A stretch of DNA of 57,563 bases from a virus: positions 1-57,563 of the IMG/VR virus record IMGVR_UViG_3300027736_000054. One strand, written 5' to 3'. The notes beneath the pieces are model-generated. The model saw nothing but the letters and a program-made list of their open reading frames with translations. It had not been told where the DNA came from and searched no databases. The stretch's first letter is position 1; each line of letters starts with the position of its first letter. Positions 38,471 to 48,072 of this stretch are shown here, piece by piece. The translations under genes and the position numbers were made by a program.

Positions 38471-39448
38471 TCACCACGCAGTAATTATTACCAAACCATC
38501 ACCACCATCACCACCCCAACTGCCAGTAGAGCCTGTGAATCCTCCTCCACCACCGCCTCCTCCGCAACCATAAGCACCTTTGCCACCAGAACCTCCTGTG
38601 AGTCCTGTGTTACCTGTTGCAGCTTGACCCGCACCACCGCCACCTGCTCCACCATAAAAAAATAGTAAATTTGGTATAGCTTGCACTCCATTTGAACCAT
38701 TTACTCCAGCAGTTCCTGACGATGTTCCTCCAGCAGCAAATGGTTGAGCTGGGAAAACTGGTGCTGAAGCAGGTGATATATTTCCGCCCGGACCTCCAGA
38801 ATTATTTGCTGCGGAGGTATACCCCCCTCCTCCACATCCACCCATAACAATAAGCCCAGAAGTTGGTAAAATTAAACTTGTACCCGTTCCTGCAGCAGCA
38901 ATACCTCCAGCACCACCTCCTTGTCCATTAATGCCTAAATTTGCTGCGGCTGATCTACCGCTTTGCCCTAAAATTGCCACATACGAATTTGCAACTGTAC
39001 CAGATGATGAAACAGATCCGCCAGATCCTCCCGCAAGAGCGGCATTTCCACCTCCTCCGGCATTTGCATAGCAAACTGTATTGTTTGGAACCACACTTTC
39101 ATAAATTGAAATATATGTGTCAACGCCGGTAGCGCCATTAGAAGAAGCTGTACCTCCTGCGCCACCATATCCAACAGCCACATAAAGCACATCAGGTAAT
39201 GCCCATGCAGGAAAAGTAATAATTGTTTGAGATGAAGAAGCTCCCCCACCGCCACCACCAGCTGCACCTGCAACGCCAACAAACCCTCCACCTCCACCTC
39301 CACCTCCAGCAAGGCATAAAATTCTTATAAAATTAACGCCACGAGGTTTTAGCCATGCAATCCAAGTGCCGCCTTGTGATTTAGAGGTGGCATAAAAAAT
39401 TTGCCTGTCAATTTTTTGATTTGTGGGTAAATTATTAAGATCAAGCAT
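38471..39448 (-). CDS. Glycine-rich receptor-binding protein candidate, copy 2
   Basis: The 325-residue product shares its start (LDLNNLPTNQKIDRQIFYA), the WLKPRGVNFIRILCLA segment and the ending GGDGGDGLVIITAW with its two neighbours. The central glycine-rich part differs in spacing and residues between copies. Conserved ends and variable centre suit a receptor-binding module that changes by recombination. Confidence 0.6.
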   Translation of the reverse strand: MLDLNNLPTNQKIDRQIFYATSKSQGGTWIAWLKPRGVNFIRILCLAGGGGGGGGFVGVAGAAGGGGGGASSSQTIITFPAWALPDVLYVAVGYGGAGGTASSNGATGVDTYISIYESVVPNNTVCYANAGGGGNAALAGGSGGSVSSSGTVANSYVAILGQSGRSAAANLGINGQGGGAGGIAAAGTGTSLILPTSGLIVMGGCGGGGYTSAANNSGGPGGNISPASAPVFPAQPFAAGGTSSGTAGVNGSNGVQAIPNLLFFYGGAGGGGAGQAATGNTGLTGGSGGKGAYGCGGGGGGGGFTGSTGSWGGDGGDGLVIITAW

Positions 39449-39451
39449 AAA

Positions 39452-40411
39452 TCACCATGAAGTAATGATTACAAGACCATCGCCACCATTGCCGCCATAA
39501 CCGCCAGATGATCCGGTAAAACCACCGCCTCCACCACCGCCGCCACAACCATATTGCCCATTACCGCCTGAGCCGCCATTTAAACCTGTATTACCTGTTG
39601 CAGCTTGACCCGCTCCACCGCCCCCAGCGCCGCCTGTGCCAAATGGCAAATTTGGAAACATTTGAACTCCGTTAGAGCCATTACTGCCTACCGTTCCAGC
39701 AGCTGTTCCCGCAGTTCCGCCAGAAAGACCTGTAGGGAAAAAAGTATTTGCAACTCCATTAATATTTCCGCCAGCGTTGCCAGCAGAATTTGCGGCAGTA
39801 GCATAAGAGCCACCTGCTGCACCGCCTGTAGTAAGTGAATTTGTAAGAGTTATTGAATTTCCCGCAGAAACAATACCTCCAGCACCACCTGCTTGTCCAG
39901 CAGCACTTTGACTTCCAGAAACACCTGAATAAAACGTTCCTATAGATGCTAAACAAGCGCTATTAATAATAGTAGCAGGGCCAGCAACACCAGCACCACC
40001 AGCACCAGTACCCCCCGTTCCAGCAAGAACAGCATGAATTACGTTATTGCCTGTAGTAGATGGATATATTGAAATATATGTATTTATACCAGCTGATCCA
40101 GCGCCTGCTGTAATTGATCCAGCGCCACCTTTTCCAACTGATACATAAAGCACATCAGGAAGCATCCAAGCGGGAAATAATGATGAAACATACGCACCAC
40201 CACTGCCACCCCCGCCTCCACTTGCTGATCCAGCAACTGCTCTTGCGCCACCGCCGCCGCCAGATCCTCCGGCTATAGCCAAAATAGAAATAAAATTAAC
40301 GCCTCTGGGTTTAATCCAAGTTACCCATCCTACTCCAGACGTTTGAGAATTAGCGTAGAAAGTCTGCTTATCAACCTTTTGGTTTGTTAAAAGATCGTTT
40401 AAGTCAAGCAT
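39452..40411 (-). CDS. Glycine-rich receptor-binding protein candidate, copy 1
   Basis: The 319-residue product follows the same plan: LDLNDLLTNQKVDKQTFYA, WIKPRGVNFISILAIA, a glycine/alanine-rich body, and GGNGGDGLVIITSW at the end. It is the first of the tandem trio in the direction of transcription and shares one base with the gene before it. The terminal tryptophan is conserved in all three copies. Confidence 0.6.
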   Translation of the reverse strand: MLDLNDLLTNQKVDKQTFYANSQTSGVGWVTWIKPRGVNFISILAIAGGSGGGGGARAVAGSASGGGGGSGGAYVSSLFPAWMLPDVLYVSVGKGGAGSITAGAGSAGINTYISIYPSTTGNNVIHAVLAGTGGTGAGGAGVAGPATIINSACLASIGTFYSGVSGSQSAAGQAGGAGGIVSAGNSITLTNSLTTGGAAGGSYATAANSAGNAGGNINGVANTFFPTGLSGGTAGTAAGTVGSNGSNGVQMFPNLPFGTGGAGGGGAGQAATGNTGLNGGSGGNGQYGCGGGGGGGGFTGSSGGYGGNGGDGLVIITSW

Positions 40412-40836
40412 TAGTAAGCGCCAGCAATTACCGTTGGGTTCCAGCCTGATGCAAGAGCAGAAGCCGCAGAAATACCAATAACAATTCTGTACCCCGCAGG
40501 TAAAGCAAAGTTTAATGGATAATCAATATCAACCGTACCCGCAGTTGTTGAAGCAGTTGTAGCAGGTAAAGACAATTCACCATAAAACGTGTTGTTTGCC
40601 GCAGTTGCATTAGTTGACCCGTTGTTTATATAAATACGAGCAACAGACACAGCATTTGTGCCTACCGCTTTAAAACGAATACGTTGTACAAATCCACCGT
40701 TAGTCGCATTAGCCGTGAACGCTACTACGTTGTTTGCGCCTGTACCAACGTAATCAGTAACAACCGATGTACCGATAGCTGTTCCTAAACTAATTGCTCC
40801 TGCGTTTGAAAAAATTGGTGCTGTATTTGCCGCCAT
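40411..40836 (-). CDS. Small beta-rich virion protein
   Basis: The 141-residue product is a compact all-beta protein (VQRIRFKAVGTNAVSVARIYI, FALPAGYRIVIGISAASA). It sits between fibre genes and shares one base with the adhesin trio. It is a plausible decoration or fibre-linking protein; a similar fold may be present in the 161-residue protein at 46509. Confidence 0.5.
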   Translation of the reverse strand: MAANTAPIFSNAGAISLGTAIGTSVVTDYVGTGANNVVAFTANATNGGFVQRIRFKAVGTNAVSVARIYINNGSTNATAANNTFYGELSLPATTASTTAGTVDIDYPLNFALPAGYRIVIGISAASALASGWNPTVIAGAY

Positions 40837-40847
40837 AAAAAACTCCT

Positions 40848-41363
40848 TTAAATCATGTTCCAGCCTTGGGCTGTTGTTACTACTGAACCTAACGTGACTC
40901 CGCCTCCGCTTCCAGTTGAATCAATTTGGATTGTCCCTGAACCGTTTGTAACTGTAATTCCTGTTCCTGCTGTTAAGGTAGCGTAAGAAAATCCAGTTCC
41001 GTTACCAATTAACAATTGTCCGTTTGATGGGGTTGAAGCATAACTAATTGCCAATGTACCAGACGCTGTAATTGGAGAGCCTGAAACAGATAAAAAGTTA
41101 GGAACAGTAGCGGCTACGCTTGTTACTGTACCAGTTCCACTAGAAGAAATCCACGATGTATCTGTTCCATTTGTGCTTAAAACTTTTCCGCTATTGCTTG
41201 TCTGAGACGGCAATAAAGCGTTTAAACCAGCGTTTGCTGTTGTTTGTCCTGTACCGCCATTAGTAATAGCCAAAGCCGTTGTGGGTGCGATTGCACCACC
41301 AACATTCAACGTACCTGTTGATGGCGTCAGCGTGTCTGATACTTGGTCGGTATTAATAGCCAT
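40848..41363 (-). CDS. Short tail fibre protein
   Basis: The 171-residue product has the repeats typical of phage fibre shafts (ALAITNGGTGQTTANAGLNA, GTGTVTSVAATVPNFLSV), also found in the 1160-residue fibre. It lacks a chaperone domain. It could be a truncated fibre or an adaptor that extends another fibre. The shared modules with neighbours suggest recombination between fibre genes. Confidence 0.6.
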   Translation of the reverse strand: MAINTDQVSDTLTPSTGTLNVGGAIAPTTALAITNGGTGQTTANAGLNALLPSQTSNSGKVLSTNGTDTSWISSSGTGTVTSVAATVPNFLSVSGSPITASGTLAISYASTPSNGQLLIGNGTGFSYATLTAGTGITVTNGSGTIQIDSTGSGGGVTLGSVVTTAQGWNMI

Positions 41364-41365
41364 GT

Positions 41366-41638
41366 TTATACATCCTCTGCGCCAGCATACTCAGTAAGCG
41401 TTTTTAAGGATGTGTAGATTGCAGGAATTAAATCACCCTGCAAATCTGCAATACCGATGTAATGGGCGTTTTCTTTGATTGTTTGCAAGTTACTTTGTCT
41501 TGCATCAGCTGATGAATGAATAGCAACTTGTACTTGAATCTGGTCTTTAGTCCCGTAAAAATTGGTAATACGGGCATAAGCCTCGGCACAAGTTTGACCC
41601 GTTGTTGGGTTGATTACGTTTGTTAGTTTTAAAGCCAT
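41366..41638 (-). CDS. Hypothetical protein between fibre genes
   Basis: The 90-residue product contains NVINPTTGQTCAEAYARITN and QVQVAIHSSADARQS and has a mixed alpha/beta look. It is one of several small genes inserted among fibre genes. No family recognised. It starts 10 bp after the long fibre gene and has its own plausible ribosome binding site. Confidence 0.5.
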   Translation of the reverse strand: MALKLTNVINPTTGQTCAEAYARITNFYGTKDQIQVQVAIHSSADARQSNLQTIKENAHYIGIADLQGDLIPAIYTSLKTLTEYAGAEDV

Positions 41639-41647
41639 TGTTTACTC

Positions 41648-44600
41648 CTAGTATGTCATTTCTGTTGTTTCTACTTTGCAAACCCAACGAATTGTTGTAG
41701 CCGCTTGTCCTGTTACTGTAAATGCCAAAGCACCATTAGTTGTGTCAGCCGTTGCAGTTACCGCCCATGTTGATGCCCCTGCATCATAAGCCGTTCTTAC
41801 AGTTGTTACTGTACCAACAATAACAGTAGACGCAGCATTTGCACCACGTTTGATTGAGCCTTCTAATGTCCAAGATGCGGTATTTCCTGCACCCGTTACA
41901 CCAGCAATAACCATTGCTTTAAACGCATACGCAGAGTTATTAGGCAAGGTTACTTGGTTTGACCCTGATGCCGCATTTACGTCTGATGGAATGACTGTGG
42001 CAGTAGCATCTGTAGTCTGTCTACCAAGAACAAGTATTGCAGATTGACTTGCTCCTAATGCTGTTACAACAGGACTTACAGAGCCTGTAAAAACTACATT
42101 TCCATTAATTGCCCTTGATGTTCCTTGTTGACCACCAATGACAGAAGTATACGAACCACTTGCAGTATTAGCATTTCCAGAAGTAATAGCCGCACCAAAA
42201 CCAGTTGCACTATGTCCAGCACCAGCACCAATAAAAGCATATGTACCACTAGCAAGATTTAGTGTTCCAGCTCCAACAAACGAAGAAGTACCGCTTGCTG
42301 TATTTCCTTGTATAACAGAAGTGGCAGATACTAAACCCCCTCCTGCAACAACAGAGCCAATACCTGATGCTACGTTTTTACTTCCACCACCAACAACACT
42401 CCAGTCCCCTGACGCAGTATTTCTATTAGTTGCAGTCCCTGCATCACCACCGCCACCAATAAAGCTAAAACTACCCGTAGCCTGATTGTTACCACCGCCT
42501 ACTACCACGCCATGAGGTGTAAAGAAGTTGAGTGTGTTTGTTGTTGAACCCGATGCCACTTGGGATAGCGTTAGAGATGTTCCTGATATTGCCGCAACAT
42601 ATGTATTATTTGATATTGATGTACCAGTTATAAATTGACCAACTTTAATTGAAGCATTACTGCCTGACAAAGTAACAGCAGTTGTGCCGTTCATTGTTGC
42701 CGACTGTGTAGTTACTGCGGCACTTGCAGTCCCTGAGTTTATGTACCCACCCCCAATTACGCTGTAATAGCCTGCAGCTGTATTGCTAGTACCGCCACCA
42801 ACAAAAGTGTAATTAAGCGTGGCAGTATTAGCAGTACCACCTACAATAACAGCGGCAAACCCTGCTACTGCATTAAATTGACCACCAGCAACAACAGACG
42901 AGCCGCCAGTAACTGTATTAGATTGACCGCCACCAATAGTAGAGCCTGCACCACCACTAGCCACATGGGTTGCCGCAGTTCTTAAGGTCTGCCAATCTAC
43001 TGCATTAGCACCTCGTACATTACCACCAACAGTAGTAGATGTGGGTTTTTGTGCTTGCAAAGCACCCGTACCCAAAGGCTGAAGCACTAAAGGTGTGTTT
43101 GTTCCACCAGCCGCCAACACTTGAGGATAAGACGCATCACCAACAATCTGAATAGACGTTGTTGACCCCGTTGCTAAACTTGCAGTACCCGTTGATTCTA
43201 AAGTTGTGAATTTACCTGTGTTTGCGGTTGTATTGCCAATAGTAGGTGGACTAGATAAATCAAGTGTTCCACCAAGGGTTAAATTTCCACTTGATGTAAC
43301 TGTGCCTGATAATGATATTCCTGATACTGTTCCAGTGCCACCAACACTTGTTACTGTTCCACTACCTTTATTGTTAAACGTAGTCCAATCGGTAGAAGTA
43401 AGGTAACCGCTTACAGAAGTAGTGGCGGCAGGCATAGATATATCTGGAGTTGCACCGCCTGTGGATGCAACAGGGCTTGTCGCAGTTACCGATGTAACAC
43501 CGCCAGTAGAAGCAGACCATGTAGCAGTAGTTCCGTTAGATGTTAAAACATAAGTGCTTGCACCAATAGCAAGCCTAGTTGCATTATTAGTTCCGTTTCC
43601 AATAATCAAATCGCCTGTTGTTGTTATTGGAGACAAAGCGTTAAAAGCCGCACCTGCCGTTGTTTGACCTGTACCGCCATTGGTCAATGCAAGCGTTCCC
43701 GCTACTGTCACTGCGCCTGTAGTTGCCGTTGCTGGAGTCAATCCAGTAGAACCAAAAGTGATTGAACTTACGCCAGAGCCTACACCTGAGAACTGCGTCC
43801 ATGTGATTGCAGTAACGCCAATCGTGCCGCCAGCATCGGATGTGCAGACCCAACCCGTATCAGCAAGGGTAGAGCCAGTTTCAACAAAGACGTAAGCGCC
43901 GGGAACTTCCGCCCAAGTATCCATGTCCGTGGTTCTTGTCCACGCCCCCGCCGCACAAAGGTAAAGACCATTATTTGCTGGCAATGTTTGGTTTTTTACC
44001 AAGACGCGGTCACCTGCGACAAGCACAACACCGTCAATTGTTTGAGTGCCACTCAAAGTAATGTTCACCGTTGTGCCGGCCACCACGCTTGCTTTGGTGT
44101 CTAAACCTTGCGCTACAGTGTCAACATAAGATTTGTTTGCAATGTCTGTGTTTGAACTAGGCGTAGTTGTTATTGTTCCTGTTGTCAAAGCAATAGAAGT
44201 TATATCTGTATTTGCACCACTTTGAGCCGCATTTAAATTAGACCTTGCGGTTGGTGCAGTTGTAGCACCCGTGCCACCATTAACAATTGCTACAGTGCCT
44301 GTTACATTGGTAGCATTTCCACTAATATTTCCAGTAACCTGAGAACCGGGCAAACTTAAAGAACTTAATGTAGTTAATGTGCTATTACTTGTTGCCGTAA
44401 TATTGGATGCGGTTCCTGTTGTATTCTGATTAAGAGTTGGAATATCTGTTGCAACAATAGCTCTAAATGTAGGAACTCCAGCAGCTCCATCTGGGGCGGC
44501 TAAAACATAATTAGCAGTCTTAGATGCGTAAGGATTTAAAGTATCTCCATACCCACCAGCCAAAGAAATTGCGGGTGTTGTGCCGCCACTTGAATTAACG

Positions 44601-45130
44601 GGAGAAGTTCCAGTTACAGAGGTGACCGTTCCGCCTGATGAGGGACTAGTATTGATAATTGTGAAATTAGGATAAGTGCCTGTAACGGAGATTCCCGTTC
44701 CATTATTTAATACAACTGTTTGGTCGGGTGCTGTATTAGTTATATTTAACGTACCACTTGTCGTTATCGGACTACCTGTAATAGAAATACCCGTGCCCGG
44801 AGTTGCGGCTACACTCGTTACTGAGCCACTTCCTTTATTGTTAAAAGTTGTCCAATCAGTAGAAGTCAAATAACCACTTACTGATGTGGTGGCTGCGGGC
44901 ATACTGATTACAGGGCTTGTTCCTCCTGATGAAGCTACGGGTGAAGTTGCGCCAACAGAAATTACACCCCCATCATTATAATAAGCTAAACTATTCCATG
45001 CCGTAGTACCATCACCAATTTTAATTTTGTATGTGTCTGTTTCTAAACCCATTTCTCCTTGTGACAGGGTTGGGTTAGTGGCCGTCCATTGACTTGCTGT
45101 GCCTCGTCTTAGTTGTATCTGAACAGCCAT
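41648..45130 (-). CDS. Long tail fibre with tropism-determinant-like N-terminus and head repeats
   Basis: The 1160-residue protein begins with QIQLRRGTASQWTATNPTLS and an IGDGTTAWNSL segment, the pattern of the major tropism determinant N-terminal domain, which anchors fibres to the tail. The shaft contains many GTVTSV... modules. STSVSGYLTSTDWTTFNNKG occurs twice almost unchanged. The C-terminal part has YadA-like head repeats (SVVGGGSKNVASG, SVVAGGG). It is the major fibre candidate. Confidence 0.75.
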   Translation of the reverse strand: MAVQIQLRRGTASQWTATNPTLSQGEMGLETDTYKIKIGDGTTAWNSLAYYNDGGVISVGATSPVASSGGTSPVISMPAATTSVSGYLTSTDWTTFNNKGSGSVTSVAATPGTGISITGSPITTSGTLNITNTAPDQTVVLNNGTGISVTGTYPNFTIINTSPSSGGTVTSVTGTSPVNSSGGTTPAISLAGGYGDTLNPYASKTANYVLAAPDGAAGVPTFRAIVATDIPTLNQNTTGTASNITATSNSTLTTLSSLSLPGSQVTGNISGNATNVTGTVAIVNGGTGATTAPTARSNLNAAQSGANTDITSIALTTGTITTTPSSNTDIANKSYVDTVAQGLDTKASVVAGTTVNITLSGTQTIDGVVLVAGDRVLVKNQTLPANNGLYLCAAGAWTRTTDMDTWAEVPGAYVFVETGSTLADTGWVCTSDAGGTIGVTAITWTQFSGVGSGVSSITFGSTGLTPATATTGAVTVAGTLALTNGGTGQTTAGAAFNALSPITTTGDLIIGNGTNNATRLAIGASTYVLTSNGTTATWSASTGGVTSVTATSPVASTGGATPDISMPAATTSVSGYLTSTDWTTFNNKGSGTVTSVGGTGTVSGISLSGTVTSSGNLTLGGTLDLSSPPTIGNTTANTGKFTTLESTGTASLATGSTTSIQIVGDASYPQVLAAGGTNTPLVLQPLGTGALQAQKPTSTTVGGNVRGANAVDWQTLRTAATHVASGGAGSTIGGGQSNTVTGGSSVVAGGQFNAVAGFAAVIVGGTANTATLNYTFVGGGTSNTAAGYYSVIGGGYINSGTASAAVTTQSATMNGTTAVTLSGSNASIKVGQFITGTSISNNTYVAAISGTSLTLSQVASGSTTNTLNFFTPHGVVVGGGNNQATGSFSFIGGGGDAGTATNRNTASGDWSVVGGGSKNVASGIGSVVAGGGLVSATSVIQGNTASGTSSFVGAGTLNLASGTYAFIGAGAGHSATGFGAAITSGNANTASGSYTSVIGGQQGTSRAINGNVVFTGSVSPVVTALGASQSAILVLGRQTTDATATVIPSDVNAASGSNQVTLPNNSAYAFKAMVIAGVTGAGNTASWTLEGSIKRGANAASTVIVGTVTTVRTAYDAGASTWAVTATADTTNGALAFTVTGQAATTIRWVCKVETTEMTY

Positions 45131-45594
45131 TATGGTCCCCCTCCATCTACAGCAGTTGTTCCGCCGTAGTTTGAATTATAAAGACCGCCATCAAGATTAG
45201 GACTACCTGTTGACGGAATAGCCCACGAGCCATCGCCACGCCAAAATGAGGTAGCAGAAGCGGATGTACCGCTATTTAAATTTGTAACAGGTAAATTTCC
45301 AGTAACTTGCGTAACCAAACTTACGTTACTTAACGCCCCACCAAGCGTTAAATTTCCCGCCGTTGTAACTGTGCCTGTTAAAGCAATACCGTTTACTGTT
45401 CCAGTTCCACCAACAGACGTAACGGTTCCTCCGCCCGGTCCACCTCCACCCGGCGCCCAACCTGAAGCCGTTAAAACGTATGCTTGTTGTCCAGCCAAAG
45501 GCTGTGGAACCTCACCTTGTATCCCGTCTGTTGAAACAGTAGGAGCAGTAAAGGTTCCAAAATCTACAATACCCGTATGCGGGGCAATAGACAT
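45130..45594 (-). CDS. Fibre-like protein sharing shaft modules
   Basis: The 154-residue product holds [20 protein letters not shown], nearly the same as a shaft module in the 1160-residue fibre next to it, and a [13 protein letters not shown] motif common in fibre C-termini. It may be a fibre base or a remnant of fibre gene exchange. It shares one base with both neighbours. Confidence 0.6.
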   Translation of the reverse strand: MSIAPHTGIVDFGTFTAPTVSTDGIQGEVPQPLAGQQAYVLTASGWAPGGGGPGGGTVTSVGGTGTVNGIALTGTVTTAGNLTLGGALSNVSLVTQVTGNLPVTNLNSGTSASATSFWRGDGSWAIPSTGSPNLDGGLYNSNYGGTTAVDGGGP

Positions 45595-46157
45595 TACAAA
45601 CTCTCTATAAGTTTTTGGTGCTTGGCTATGATTGCGTCTTTAACTGATTGTGCTTCAGCAATAGCCGCATCAAGTGTTGCTTGAGAATTTGCAAGAATCT
45701 TACTACGAGCCGTGTAATCCGCAACAATAACATCCGCACTAGCCTTGGATTGCTCGGCATCTTTTAAAGCCTGTTTAACTGCTTTAGCGTCTGCTTTTGC
45801 TTCATCTTTAGCGGCTTTTGCTTCACCAGCAAGTGCAGCCATTTCCTCGTTGGTGCGATTAACTGTAGCCGCTGCCTGCGAATTTGCCGTTGCCAACATT
45901 TCATCGGCTTTGGTTTGCGCATCTTTAATTTTTGCTACTGCCTCGTCCCTAGCGGATTTGGTTTGCTCACGCAAACTCAAAATATCCTTTGCAGGGCCAA
46001 CGGCGTCAATAACTTTTTTATGTTCATTGATTGCGTCTTGCAAAGCTTGTATTTTGGAGTTGTAAGCATCAGGATTTGAAACAATTGCAAACAAATCCAT
46101 AAGCTGATTAGAGCCGCCACCCCCCATTGGAGTTCCGTCTTGGTTATAAGTGTTCAT
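45594..46157 (-). CDS. Coiled-coil virion protein
   Basis: The 187-residue product is almost entirely a long alanine-, lysine- and glutamate-rich coiled coil after a glycine stretch near the start. Candidates are a fibre linker or a minor scaffolding element. It is in the fibre gene row and overlaps both neighbours. No catalytic motif. Confidence 0.55.
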   Translation of the reverse strand: MNTYNQDGTPMGGGGSNQLMDLFAIVSNPDAYNSKIQALQDAINEHKKVIDAVGPAKDILSLREQTKSARDEAVAKIKDAQTKADEMLATANSQAAATVNRTNEEMAALAGEAKAAKDEAKADAKAVKQALKDAEQSKASADVIVADYTARSKILANSQATLDAAIAEAQSVKDAIIAKHQKLIESL

Positions 46158-46495
46158 GCGTTACCTCCGCCACCGGCTTGGATAATTGTCATTGTTGCAG
46201 AGCCTGTAGTGCCGGTGTCTAAAACTAAACGAAGGCCCGTACAAGGATACGCTACGTTAGTAACAGTATTTGCAGTAGCGGGAGTGCCGCTAGGAGTTGC
46301 GGGATGGTAAAACCATGTTGCTGAAGAAGGAGTAAACCCAGCAGCAAACACATCGCTAAACGTGTACTGAAGATAGGCATTTACAGTTCCAGTAATTACT
46401 AAGGCAATACCCCAGTTTGTTGGTGAAATGTAGTTATCTACAGGAACCACATTGGAATTTGCAACTCCCGTTACAGATATTCGGATTGGGCGCAT
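46154..46495 (-). CDS. Small beta-rich virion protein
   Basis: The 113-residue product opens with RPIRISVTGVANSNVVPVDN and is beta-rich to the end (GSATMTIIQAGGG). It may be a capsid or fibre decoration protein given its place just after the capsid block. It overlaps the coiled-coil gene by four bases. Confidence 0.5.
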   Translation of the reverse strand: MRPIRISVTGVANSNVVPVDNYISPTNWGIALVITGTVNAYLQYTFSDVFAAGFTPSSATWFYHPATPSGTPATANTVTNVAYPCTGLRLVLDTGTTGSATMTIIQAGGGGNA

Positions 46496-46508
46496 TTTAT
46501 GCTCCTAA

Positions 46509-46994
46509 TCAAACTTGTGATGGATTAGCAGAGCCGTCAGAATCTTTTACAACATACGTCATAGTCAATATGCCAGCACCAGATGTGGCAGTGACGTTAG
46601 CCTGTGTAAACGTAATGATTGCATCGCCTGTACCCACGTTGTTACATAGCACAGCGGCGGCGGCATTATTATTGCCTAGCAGTAAGTTAACAATACCTGT
46701 GTTTGTATATACACTGCCGTTTGCGGCTGTATTGATTGCAACAGCATTAACAAAAAGAGCGTATGTAGGCGTTGTTGTTGCGTAAGCAACAGTGGTGTTA
46801 AACGCAGCGGTCAGAATCTGTGAGCCTGCCGGAATCGTAAAAGCAACCGTAGCCGCCGTAATGTCCGTGTACAAAATGGATTTGCTTTGAGTAACCACAG
46901 TAGCACCCATATTACGGATAGTACCAGCAGTAGTTCCAGTTGTGTTTTTAACAGTGCCCAATAACCAAGGGCCAAGGTGTGTTGCGAATCCCAT
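46509..46994 (-). CDS. Beta-rich virion protein, first gene after the internal promoter
   Basis: The 161-residue product is beta-rich (VAFTIPAGSQILTAAFNTTV, ILTMTYVVKDSDGS) with few charges. A GGAGAT ribosome binding site precedes its ATG at 46994. It is the first gene after the capsid terminator and the candidate promoter at 47080-47107, so it may be expressed at a different level from the capsid genes. Probably a decoration or fibre-associated protein. Confidence 0.5.
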   Translation of the reverse strand: MGFATHLGPWLLGTVKNTTGTTAGTIRNMGATVVTQSKSILYTDITAATVAFTIPAGSQILTAAFNTTVAYATTTPTYALFVNAVAINTAANGSVYTNTGIVNLLLGNNNAAAAVLCNNVGTGDAIITFTQANVTATSGAGILTMTYVVKDSDGSANPSQV

Positions 46995-47079
46995 ATGAAT
47001 ATCTCCATGCGTTGTGGCGTATCAATCTGCATGAGGTCAGCCGGACCTGTTTGATACACCGAAAAATTCCGGTTTGTTA

Positions 47080-47107
47080 ACTATAACCTATTTAAAAAAA
47101 AAGGCAA
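47080..47107 (-). promoter_or_regulatory. Candidate sigma70 promoter for the fibre gene block
   Basis: On the minus strand TTGCCT (47107-47102), a 16-bp spacer and TATAGT (47085-47080) give 4/6 and 5/6 matches. It lies directly after the capsid terminator and 86 bp before the next start. The untranslated stretch between holds two small hairpins. It would restart transcription for the fibre genes. Confidence 0.5.
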
Positions 47108-47108
47108 G

Positions 47109-47138
47109 AAAAAAGGAGGCTTTTGGCCCCCTTTTTTT
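47109..47138 (-). terminator. Intrinsic terminator after the capsid gene
   Basis: On the minus strand a 9-bp stem (one G-U pair) built from AAAGGGGGC and GCCTCCTTT, with a short A-rich loop, is followed by a T-run. It stands about 15 bp after the capsid gene stop. The sequence is nearly symmetrical and could also act on the other strand. Confidence 0.8.
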
Positions 47139-47147
47139 ACTTATTCA

Positions 47148-48059
47148 TTAAGTGCTTCCGGGTGAACCGAAAATTCCTAATGGGTCTGATACACCGAAGC
47201 TGTAACGCTCACGGGCTTTGTAGCGCACGTTGCCTGTATCGAAATCACCATCCATGCTGTTAGCAAGGGGTGTACGAACAAAGTGCTTTAAGCCGTTTGG
47301 TACATCAGTAGTCAAGAACCATCCGTTTACGTCTGTCAAATAGTGATTGACAGTGTAACCTTCTGGGATTGAACCATTGTTTTTAATGGCATTGATATCG
47401 TTGTCAGTTGTGCCAACACGGAGGCTGGTTTCTAACAAACGAGTAGCAACGAACATTAATTGTGGTGGAACAATCAACTTCTTAGGCTTGGCTGCAATCA
47501 ATAAACCACGCTCATCAGTCCAACCGGCAATTTGAATAACTGCGTTTTCCAACGAAGTTTCGTTCAAGTCTGCTGCTGTGGATGGGCGATTACTGTTTGT
47601 ACCACCATTCACCAATGGGTGAGCAGTAGAGCAAAGAGAAACGCCGTCACCATAGGTGTAGGAGCCAGAGAATGCGTTGTTAAGAATCGCTGCGGCTTTT
47701 ACCTGTTTGGTATAAGCCATTGCACGAGCCAATGCTTTGGTATAGCGGCTGGACAAGCTGTCATACAGATTGTCTTCCACTGCTTCTTCAGTGATGGAGA
47801 AGCCCATAGCGATGGTTTCGTGGTTGTAGCGAGCAGTCCATGCCTCTTGCGCATTGTCATAAGCGATGGCAGCGCCTTCGTTTTTAACAGGAGCAGCAGA
47901 GAAGCCAGACAGTTTTGTTTCTTCTTCAAAAGAACGCTCAGAGGTTTCAGTGTCATAAATTTCTTTATGTTCTTCACCGTAACGAGCGTACTCCAAGCCA
48001 AACAAAGCGTTTAAGCCGGGGAGAAGTTCTTTAAGTAGTTGTGCACGTGAAATAGCCAT
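47148..48059 (-). CDS. Major capsid protein, Mu gpT-like
   Basis: The 303-residue protein matches the pattern of the Mu-like major head subunit (HK97 fold). The N-terminal arm has LLKELLPGLNALFGLEYARY, then GFSITEEAVEDNLYD, a LCSTAHPLVNGG segment, and KKLIVPPQLMFVATRLLETS. It forms the icosahedral shell. The position between the head protein gene and a terminator, and the strong terminator itself, fit a highly expressed capsid gene. Upstream genes encode a scaffold candidate and a GroES-like protein. Confidence 0.85.
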   Translation of the reverse strand: MAISRAQLLKELLPGLNALFGLEYARYGEEHKEIYDTETSERSFEEETKLSGFSAAPVKNEGAAIAYDNAQEAWTARYNHETIAMGFSITEEAVEDNLYDSLSSRYTKALARAMAYTKQVKAAAILNNAFSGSYTYGDGVSLCSTAHPLVNGGTNSNRPSTAADLNETSLENAVIQIAGWTDERGLLIAAKPKKLIVPPQLMFVATRLLETSLRVGTTDNDINAIKNNGSIPEGYTVNHYLTDVNGWFLTTDVPNGLKHFVRTPLANSMDGDFDTGNVRYKARERYSFGVSDPLGIFGSPGST

Positions 48060-48072
48060 TTTATGTTACTCC

